Under the pieces are notes generated by a model. That model saw only the letters and a list, made by a program, of their open reading frames with translations. It searched no databases and had not been told where the DNA came from. This document shows positions 41,308 through 48,082 of a DNA stretch of 48,082 nt, piece after piece; position 1 is the first letter of the stretch; every line of letters starts with the position of its first letter. Both the position numbers and the translations under genes were made by a program. The stretch is taken from contig SABY01000016.1 in the NCBI GenBank assembly GCA_009928785.1, positions 1 to 48,082 on the forward strand, read 5' to 3'. The stretch comes from Clostridia bacterium. GTDB lineage: Bacteria; Bacteroidota; Bacteroidia; Bacteroidales; 4484-276.

Positions 41308-43881
41308 TTATTTCACAAGTACCTTTCTTGCGTAGGCACGAGTATCAGTAATCAGACGAACGACATGTGTGCCTGCATCCAAATCATGGACATTTACAAC
41401 AGATCTGCCTGATTGTACTATTTGGGAAAATTCAAGTTGGCCGTTCACATTGTAAATAAATAGGTTGGCACCGCCGGACTGGCTATCTGAAAGCTGAATG
41501 TAAACATGGTCATCGGCATAGTAGCAAAAGAAGTTATCTGATACAGATTCCAAAACGGGTGTTGTCTCGTTAAAAATCAATTTAAATCGACCGGGATCGT
41601 TATCCGTGTTATGGAAAAAGTTGTACTCCGGGTTAAGCCTAAGATCAATCACATTGCCGGTAAGCACATCTTCCAGAAAAATCGTTACGGAAGGATCAAA
41701 AGATCCGATAGAAGAAAACGCCAGATTAACCAAACCATTTTCCTGCATACTAAATCCTACCGGAATTTCCATTATCTCTACAACATAAGGCAAAGCGTTG
41801 ATTGCCAATTCTTCGGCATCATCTGAAACAGAGAACAACTGTGGTGCATAGGTGCCACCATAAAATTTACTGGCATCAAAGTGTCCATCATAGTTGTTTG
41901 TGGCTTCATCCTGGAAACGAACAATTATTTCATCACTCGAATTTACCGTTTCAGCTTTAATGCGTAACAAATCGACTATTTCTTCTGTATTCTTAAAAAA
42001 CTCTTGATTACCATGCACCCTTACATCGTTGTTCATTGATAATACAGGGTCATTGTCTGGGAATACTGTATTATTTGTTCTTACAAAAAATGCCTGACCA
42101 ACAGGTATAATTGGATCCGCATTTACCACATCAGGTTTCCAATTCACTGTAGCACCGCCAATAAAGGAGGCGTATTGGCCATATCCAGGTTCCGGAGCCT
42201 TAGATTTATCCGGATTCCAAATCCAGATGGCATGGTCGATATTATTTTTTGTCCATCCCGATGCATTCCAATCAATAGCAGAGGGATAAGGGTTAGGTAC
42301 CAGGTTATGATTATTAGGAACTCCAGGATAAGAAACATTGCAAGAAAAAGCACCATTATTCATCCATCCCGCAAAGGAATAGATGGTATCGGTATCCCAT
42401 TTTGCGGAGCCGGGATATTTGTAAGTCATATAGCCCTGATCTACCTCCAATGGAAAATTTGTTGGGGTTCCCAAAGCAACCCAGGCTTGTGTTGCAGCAT
42501 CGAATCTAAAAAGGTATGACCACATGAAAAGTCCTGAAAGCGGGTTTGATGCCTGTGTTAAAGGCACCGACACCAAGTGATACACCGGTACAGTAGAGTT
42601 AGCAGCCAGCGCAGGCATATACCTTTGTATGGTGGCTTGTACATCATTGGTATTATGAAGCAAGGAGGCAGTGGAGGTTGCATCGCTTTCCAGCAGGAGG
42701 CTGGCAGCACCAGCATTATTGGTGAGGGTTGAAGTAACTTCAAGCGTAGCCGTTGGGGCAAGGGTAAGCGAAGCCCCCGATTCAATAATTAATGAATTAA
42801 CCTCAACATCGGTAGCAATTACCGGATCGTTGGGAGTTACGCCGATGGTAACATTACTGCTGCTTATCGGCACATCACAACTCCAGTTGCCCGATTTTGT
42901 CCAGTCGGAATCCACCTGGCCCGTCCAGTTGGTACTCAGGCTGGGCGAAACCGATCCATCGATGTAGTATGTGGATTGGGGAGAGTCGGTAAGGGTTGGA
43001 TATCCAGGGATGGGCGGGGGCGGGGGTCCTTGATATTCACATGAGGAGCCATCATCATCATACCATTCCAAAGCAGACGTACCACCCAAATAGCCATCAA
43101 AATGTAAAGTAAATAAGGTCGCATCAAATGGAAGTGTTATACCGGCAGAAGCAGTTGCTGATAATACGATCTTTCCAGGAATGTTGTTTCCAACTATCAA
43201 ATTTGGGAAACCGGAGGTATTGGAACAGCCTGTAAAATGTACTACATTTTGATTGAACAGCAAGGCCAATGACACTGAGCCGATAGTGTTGAAATTCTGT
43301 ACAGTAATAGGAATATCTATTTGTTCGCCGGCACAAGCCATGAAATCTGGGAGTATGGTTACAGGAGCATCACCCTGAAAGGTCAGTGACCCATCAATGT
43401 AAAAGTCTGAAAACGGAGTTTGATTTAGAAAACTATAATCGTCATATTCCCAATAAGAATAGTATGATGGGTCCCATGTCACTGGTGAGGGCCCATCATT
43501 TACCTTTGTGAAAGTTAAATAAAATACAACCGCATCATCGGCCAAAGTTGCAGCAGGCCATGTGAACCAACCAACTGTAATTTGACCCGGTTGGTTTAAC
43601 ACATAACCCAAGCTTCCAACTAATGTAGGTCCCTTAGTAACAACAGGATTGCCAGCAATAGTTTGATTAAAAATGAACTGCTGTTGTGTGCTTAAAAGGT
43701 TGGTGAAATTTTTGGCTGTAACTGGGACTGTGATGGTTGAACCAGTTGTTATTTCATTGCCAATGGTGCAAATCGGCGCATCCTGAGCCGAAGTGGTTTT
43801 CAATACGAAAAACATAAGGCAAATAATTATAACCGAAATTAATCGTTTCATCTTTCTGGTAACTTGATTTTGAATTTTCAT
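41308..43881 (-). CDS. T9SS-secreted surface protein with two cohesin-like domains
   Basis: 857-aa exported protein. Start 43881 is used because GATATTATGAA also precedes the neighbouring homologue; MKRLISV at 43851 is the alternative. A signal peptide ends near TSAQ. Two cohesin-like beta-sandwiches lie at about 37-170 and 178-310, each ending in a Tyr-Ile-Asp-Gly-Ser strand (FYIDGSLTF, YYIDGSVSP). A middle region holds NWTGQVDSDWTKSGNWSCDV and PNPYPSAIDWNASGWT, as in other Bacteroidota surface proteins. The end (from about 780, with NLFIYNVNGQLEF and ARKVLVK) fits a T9SS type A sorting domain. No enzyme motif seen. Confidence 0.8.
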   Translation of the reverse strand: MKIQNQVTRKMKRLISVIIICLMFFVLKTTSAQDAPICTIGNEITTGSTITVPVTAKNFTNLLSTQQQFIFNQTIAGNPVVTKGPTLVGSLGYVLNQPGQITVGWFTWPAATLADDAVVFYLTFTKVNDGPSPVTWDPSYYSYWEYDDYSFLNQTPFSDFYIDGSLTFQGDAPVTILPDFMACAGEQIDIPITVQNFNTIGSVSLALLFNQNVVHFTGCSNTSGFPNLIVGNNIPGKIVLSATASAGITLPFDATLFTLHFDGYLGGTSALEWYDDDGSSCEYQGPPPPPIPGYPTLTDSPQSTYYIDGSVSPSLSTNWTGQVDSDWTKSGNWSCDVPISSSNVTIGVTPNDPVIATDVEVNSLIIESGASLTLAPTATLEVTSTLTNNAGAASLLLESDATSTASLLHNTNDVQATIQRYMPALAANSTVPVYHLVSVPLTQASNPLSGLFMWSYLFRFDAATQAWVALGTPTNFPLEVDQGYMTYKYPGSAKWDTDTIYSFAGWMNNGAFSCNVSYPGVPNNHNLVPNPYPSAIDWNASGWTKNNIDHAIWIWNPDKSKAPEPGYGQYASFIGGATVNWKPDVVNADPIIPVGQAFFVRTNNTVFPDNDPVLSMNNDVRVHGNQEFFKNTEEIVDLLRIKAETVNSSDEIIVRFQDEATNNYDGHFDASKFYGGTYAPQLFSVSDDAEELAINALPYVVEIMEIPVGFSMQENGLVNLAFSSIGSFDPSVTIFLEDVLTGNVIDLRLNPEYNFFHNTDNDPGRFKLIFNETTPVLESVSDNFFCYYADDHVYIQLSDSQSGGANLFIYNVNGQLEFSQIVQSGRSVVNVHDLDAGTHVVRLITDTRAYARKVLVK

Positions 43882-43913
43882 AATATCTTGTTGTTTTTAT
43901 GTTATCAATGCTT

Positions 43914-45683
43914 TTATTTCGTTTTTAAAAAGATTACCTGCCTTACCTGGTCAAAAAATTGATCAATACCGCTTGCGTTAAGTTGCATTAGGTAAACGCC
44001 TTCCGTTAATCCGTATGCCTGCGGACATATTTGCAGTTGGTAAGTGCCGGCAGATTGTTGTTGGTCAAAAAGGAGAATATGTGGATGGCCGGAACTGCCG
44101 GTAAGTGTAATAACCACTTGCGACAATCCGGGTATTTCATAACAGACATTCAGCACCTCACCAAACGGATTAGGGAAACAATGCACGGAATATTTTTCAT
44201 TATCTGCATTATCCGCTGATTTCAAATCGCGTTGTATTTCCGGAATATCAATAACCACTTTTTCGAGACTATTGCCATGTACATCGGCAAATTCAGTACT
44301 GTTGCATATATCAAACAAGGGTTTATCGGGTGGAACATCATTTACTAATTCTATCACCAGTGTAAATATGTTCCTGTTATTTTCTATTATCATTGGTGTG
44401 GCATTAAACCATGCCACTTTTATCCGGCCTTTATCAATGTTGTGCGCCATTCCCGGAAGACGTGGCACAATTTCACGGATGATGACTGAACAGGTATCGT
44501 ATTGCAAAAAAAGTGTGATGGCTCCCATAGGTTCATCAGCATAAATTTTAATCGGAAGACGGATCAACCCGTCTTGACCGACAATGGTCATTTCGTTTAG
44601 GGTTACCAACCGGAGGGTTTGTTTGGATGCCAGGTTGTACGAGGCGTTGACATCACCGTAGCACAATGCATGGATATTTATCTCTTCCTCACCGTTGTAT
44701 GGCATCGTTGCACTGTTGCCTGATGTGTTTGTCAGCGGCTCATCGCCGTACAAAAAGGCCCAGTCACCGGCAGGAAATCCGTTGATCAGCCCTACACTGC
44801 GTAGTAATACATGAAGCGCATCTGTAGCGTTGATTGTGTTGCTGGCATTAACATCAGCTACCTGATCAACAAAACCGGGTGGTTGCCAAAATGGAAGGGG
44901 CATAGCCAGGGAACGCTGCTGAATGGCCAGTGCATCGGTGGCACTTGTGCCTCCCCAGGGCAAAGGTGATGTAACTTTAAACTGTGTTACATCGGCGGGT
45001 ATCATTGTAAACAGATATTCACCCCGTGTGTTGGTGGTTGTGGAAGCCAGAACATCATCATTGCTATTTAGCAATGATAATCCGATGCTTTCCATTGGTA
45101 ATCCCGCACCGTCATGGTTATGATAGGACAGGGTACCCTGAAGGCTTTGCCCACCGGATGATATCGACCCATTGATGTAGAATTCAGAGCTAGGAACATC
45201 GGTAAGCGGTTCGTAATAAGGCGGAGGTGCTGAGTATTCGCATGAAGACCCGTCATCATGCCAGATAAGTGAACTGTTGCCTGATTGATAAAGAAAGTTA
45301 AAGCTTATCAGTACTGAATTATCAGACAATGAAAAGCCTTCGGGAAGCGCAGTAAAACCTGAAACAATAACCACACCCGGTGACGGATTAAAAGCAAACA
45401 GTCCCGGAAAACCGGAAGTATTGATGTATGATTGCCAGGTAAGCACTCCTGCATCGTAGTGCATCGTAAGCGAAATAGCACCGATATTTCTGAAATTAGT
45501 AATTGTAACCGGAGTGGACACAATGGTGCCGGGCTCTGCAGTTATGTGGCCAATAAAAGTCTTCGGAGCATCTACCGTAGCAGCCCGTTCAGAAGTGTCA
45601 TGCATTGGAGAAGCTTCGACTGAAAAAACCAATTGCAAAACCAGCAATAAAAACAGGAGTACTATTTTATTAAACATCTTCAT
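43914..45683 (-). CDS. T9SS-secreted protein with cohesin-like and dockerin-like modules
   Basis: About 589 aa from ATG 45683 (MKMFNKIV), five codons after an alternative start. Signal peptide to about VEASP. Order of modules: cohesin-like domain about 40-170 ending FYINGSIS, a beta domain about 175-250 (LQGTLSYHNHDGAGLPMESI), a dockerin-like pair with SATDALAIQQRSL and ADVNASNTINATDALHVLLR, a second cohesin-like domain about 370-480 (GAITLFLQYDTCSVIIREIV) and a T9SS sorting domain at the end (VHCFPNPFGEVLNVCYE). The Ca-loop residues DVNASN are partly conserved. It is 32 bp upstream of the 857-aa protein gene, same operon. Confidence 0.8.
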   Translation of the reverse strand: MKMFNKIVLLFLLLVLQLVFSVEASPMHDTSERAATVDAPKTFIGHITAEPGTIVSTPVTITNFRNIGAISLTMHYDAGVLTWQSYINTSGFPGLFAFNPSPGVVIVSGFTALPEGFSLSDNSVLISFNFLYQSGNSSLIWHDDGSSCEYSAPPPYYEPLTDVPSSEFYINGSISSGGQSLQGTLSYHNHDGAGLPMESIGLSLLNSNDDVLASTTTNTRGEYLFTMIPADVTQFKVTSPLPWGGTSATDALAIQQRSLAMPLPFWQPPGFVDQVADVNASNTINATDALHVLLRSVGLINGFPAGDWAFLYGDEPLTNTSGNSATMPYNGEEEINIHALCYGDVNASYNLASKQTLRLVTLNEMTIVGQDGLIRLPIKIYADEPMGAITLFLQYDTCSVIIREIVPRLPGMAHNIDKGRIKVAWFNATPMIIENNRNIFTLVIELVNDVPPDKPLFDICNSTEFADVHGNSLEKVVIDIPEIQRDLKSADNADNEKYSVHCFPNPFGEVLNVCYEIPGLSQVVITLTGSSGHPHILLFDQQQSAGTYQLQICPQAYGLTEGVYLMQLNASGIDQFFDQVRQVIFLKTK

Positions 45684-45735
45684 AATATCACTGATCAATT
45701 TTTTTACTTCAAAGCATTTTTCATTTTTAGGAAAT

Positions 45736-45767
45736 GGAGAATGGGAGCAGGTATGCTCCCATTCTCC
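45736..45767 (-). terminator. Hairpin between surface-protein genes
   Basis: Perfect 14-bp stem GGAGAATGGGAGCA/TGCTCCCATTCTCC with loop GGTA, 17 bp past the stop of the 45784 gene. No clean T-run follows on the minus strand, so it may be a partial terminator or an mRNA-stabilising element instead. Confidence 0.5.
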
Positions 45768-45783
45768 TTACCTATGGGTGTTG

Positions 45784-48082
45784 TTATCTGGAAATAATCT
45801 TGATCGTGCGTTTTAGCACTTGATCATTTCCGGTAAATGTTAGAATAGCTACATACATGCCCGGTGGCAGGGCTGATGCATCCATGGTAAACATGTGTTC
45901 GCCGACATGCTGACCCTCATTAATCAGTAACTTAACCTTGTTACCGGTAATGTCATTGATCTCAAGGGTTACCTTACCATCCGCCGGCAAGGTATATGCA
46001 AATTGGGTAGTTCCTTTGAAAGGATTAGGATAGTTAGCAAGTTGCAAATCATCACTTTGGTTGACCTCATTGACACCAACCGCAGTGTTTGAACTGACCA
46101 CTGCAATACTGAGTACACCATCTTTGATCACATTGTAATTACCATCTGCAAGTTCCACCACAGGATCATTGGCAAGGGTGATGAAAATGTCTTCATCTGC
46201 GTCTGCAATTGCTTTTAACTGCAAGGTGATGACAGTTTCATTTTTACTCACCTCCATTGGAATCATTGAGTACCAGCTTATTCTGAGTTCATTACCTTTA
46301 ATCTTAAAGATCACTGGCATATTTGGATCATCACCTAAGTAAGCACTTACTACCTGCAGGTTTGAAGAGGGTATATCCATTATCAGCGATATAGCACCGA
46401 TTTCCATGTCGAACCCAGCAGCAAGCGGTAATTTAAATTCATCACCAGTGATAACCTCAACCGGATCGGCGTAAATAATGCTAAGCGACTGTTCCTGTGA
46501 TTTTCCGGAGGAAGGTGTAAAGCTCATATTAAAGTCGCCGGTAACCAAACTGTAGTAATTCTGAACAAGACCTGATGCACCTTCAGCGACACTAAGTGTA
46601 AGCTTGTCAAAATCTGTTGGGACAGGTATTTCAGGATTATCGTCTATTACATCTTCTGTTTTCCAGAAGGAATAATTTCCACGTGGCCAACCTGCCGGCG
46701 GCAAATTGTAAGAATTAACAAAATATTGCTGAATTCTACCGGCATCCGCTGTTTGCATCAGATTATTACCATTTGCATCCCCGGCCAAAAATCTTACTTT
46801 TTCAATATCATAAGGATCACTAGCAAGGCTCCAGTAGTTCACCATTGCAGCATCACCAGAGTTAACTCCACCAACACCTTTATTGGTGCTGAATGAAACT
46901 TCCCATTCACCCAGGCAGATATCCTCAGTAAAGGCGAAATTACCGTTACCAAGGGAAGTCGTGGTATAGGTTGTGCTACCTTTGGTAAGAGAAACAGTAA
47001 CATTGTCCATTGCCGGACCGGCAGATTCGCCCTTATAATAGGAAACATTACCACTGAAAGTGATCTTCCTTACGTTGATGGTGAACTCACAGGTGAATTC
47101 ATTGTTTGAGCCATCCACAACTTTATAAATTACATCTGTAGCACCAACCGGGAATAAGTAATCATTAGCATCACCGAGAGTCCAGGTATCGCCGTCATCT
47201 ACTGAGAAGGACAAAACTGGTGTTCCGCAATTGTCGTCAATTGAGGCTTCAAGACCTGTTCCTTCCCAGTGGCAGGATTCATTCCTGTCGTAGATTAGAT
47301 CAACTGTGGGGCAGGTGATGGTTGGAGGCTCGTTGTCAATAACTGTTACATCGAAGCTGCATTCAACAGATTTACAATCGTTGGTTGCAGTAACATCAAC
47401 GGTAGTAGTTCCTTCGGGGAATAAATGACCTGAGCTGATAACAGTTTCACCTATTTTGTAAATAACTGTAATTGGAGTTGGAACACCTTCAACTGTTGCT
47501 TCAAAATCAACTTGGGCACCACATACCCCTAAATCATTGTTTACAGTAATAACACCTGATACACCCGGACAAGTAACTGTTAGTGGATTATCTGGTATTG
47601 TGGTATCAAAGGTGATGGTGAAAGTGACTTCTTCTTCGCAAACCAGGTTTAATGCATTTGCAAACACAACAAGGATGTCAATAGAATTGCCATTCAGTTC
47701 GCTGATGATTGTTCCATGTTCCAACATCAGATCTTTGATTACATTAGCAATGGAAACCATGTTTTGTGGGGTTCCATCGTAGGCAATTCCAGCAACACTT
47801 ACCACTGCAATTTCTCCACCAGCTTGCAGTAAAGCAATCTGGTTAAAGAGTTCAGCTATCTTTCCTGTACCGCTGATATCCGCAATCAGGTCATCGCCTT
47901 CGAGGCAAAGCCCTGCGAAGTCTTCTTCGAGGTCTGTATCCTCAGAACCAACAAATACTTCCAATGCCTGCTGTGCATCAGGAATAGCTGTGTCGTAGTT
48001 GATCGTATAAGCCTGTGTTTGCGTACAAGCAGCATTCAGAAGATTGGCGTAAACCACATCAAATACGATGCTCTCGCCGTCA
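45784..48082 (-). CDS. T9SS-secreted multidomain protein (HYR, dockerin-like, cohesin-like), N-terminus outside window
   Basis: The reading frame is open to the window edge, so the 766 visible codons are the C-terminal part. Modules in order: beta-sandwich stretches, a HYR-type repeat (IDNEPPTITCPTVDLIYD... to VVDGSNNEFTC, about 240-335), a SpaA/CarboxypepD-like domain (GNVSYYKGESAGPAMDNVTV), a dockerin-like pair with GVNSGDAAMVNYWSL and LAGDANGNNLMQTADAGRIQ, a cohesin-like domain (about 555-680, FDMEIGAISLIMDIPSSNLQ) and a T9SS type A sorting domain (ANYPNPFKGTTQFAYTLP, ending LKRTIKIISR). Its module order matches that of the next gene. It is probably the first visible gene of the surface-protein cluster. 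Confidence 0.82.
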   Translation of the reverse strand, partial: DGESIVFDVVYANLLNAACTQTQAYTINYDTAIPDAQQALEVFVGSEDTDLEEDFAGLCLEGDDLIADISGTGKIAELFNQIALLQAGGEIAVVSVAGIAYDGTPQNMVSIANVIKDLMLEHGTIISELNGNSIDILVVFANALNLVCEEEVTFTITFDTTIPDNPLTVTCPGVSGVITVNNDLGVCGAQVDFEATVEGVPTPITVIYKIGETVISSGHLFPEGTTTVDVTATNDCKSVECSFDVTVIDNEPPTITCPTVDLIYDRNESCHWEGTGLEASIDDNCGTPVLSFSVDDGDTWTLGDANDYLFPVGATDVIYKVVDGSNNEFTCEFTINVRKITFSGNVSYYKGESAGPAMDNVTVSLTKGSTTYTTTSLGNGNFAFTEDICLGEWEVSFSTNKGVGGVNSGDAAMVNYWSLASDPYDIEKVRFLAGDANGNNLMQTADAGRIQQYFVNSYNLPPAGWPRGNYSFWKTEDVIDDNPEIPVPTDFDKLTLSVAEGASGLVQNYYSLVTGDFNMSFTPSSGKSQEQSLSIIYADPVEVITGDEFKLPLAAGFDMEIGAISLIMDIPSSNLQVVSAYLGDDPNMPVIFKIKGNELRISWYSMIPMEVSKNETVITLQLKAIADADEDIFITLANDPVVELADGNYNVIKDGVLSIAVVSSNTAVGVNEVNQSDDLQLANYPNPFKGTTQFAYTLPADGKVTLEINDITGNKVKLLINEGQHVGEHMFTMDASALPPGMYVAILTFTGNDQVLKRTIKIISR

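Overview
This window looks like a chromosomal contig of a member of the Bacteroidota, probably class Bacteroidia. Supporting signs are a fused SecDF, a TatA-type translocase, type IX secretion (T9SS) C-terminal sorting domains on three large surface proteins, a PorE-like TPR/PD40/OmpA protein, DUF2807 (GIN-domain) proteins, a short group-1-like sigma factor without an N-terminal extension, and promoter-like TTTG...TAnnTTTG pairs. I cannot name a genus from the sequence. No rRNA, tRNA, phage module, transposase or CRISPR array was seen.

Layout: (1) 1-0.9 kb: 3' end of acetate kinase, then heptamer repeats and a terminator. (2) 0.95-4.9 kb, minus: a five-gene ECF-sigma operon (sigma factor, single-span membrane protein, three periodic beta-rich envelope proteins). 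(3) 5-13 kb: housekeeping genes (rpoD, htrA, dapF, GNAT, mltG, TPR lipoprotein, a divergent YchF GTPase, purine nucleoside phosphorylase). (4) 13-25 kb: VWA protein, 2-hydroxyacid dehydrogenase, lipoprotein, MMPL/RND exporter, rfbA, polyprenyl synthase, PorE-like OmpA protein with a degenerate retropepsin-like tail, tatA. (5) 25-31 kb: a small inverted-repeat element, secDF, dipeptidyl peptidase III and a 77-bp tandem array. (6) 31-37 kb, minus: AsmA/DUF748-like protein, Hpt protein, DUF192 protein and a zinc ABC transporter (znuBCA) whose binding-protein gene is in frame with yidD without a stop, then a PTPS/QueD gene. (7) 37-40 kb: an aminopeptidase P-like gene, then a repeat-rich patch in which a GIY-YIG nuclease gene is flanked by 101-bp direct repeats. 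(8) 40-48 kb, minus: three T9SS secreted proteins with cohesin-like and dockerin-like modules, a small PID-CTERM-like protein and a LytTR response regulator.

The strongest unexplained signals are non-coding: four exact 7-nt-period CAGnnnn arrays, each abutting the 3' end of a gene and all in the same orientation relative to that gene; a second heptamer family (GAATnnn); a 206-bp transposase-less inverted-repeat element; and the repeat-flanked GIY-YIG cassette. Among proteins, the noteworthy items are the stop-less yidD-znuA frame, the OmpA protein with a retropepsin-like tail lacking the Thr-Gly of the catalytic triad, and the cohesin/dockerin plus PID-CTERM surface locus. All functional statements are from motif reading; no database search was run.
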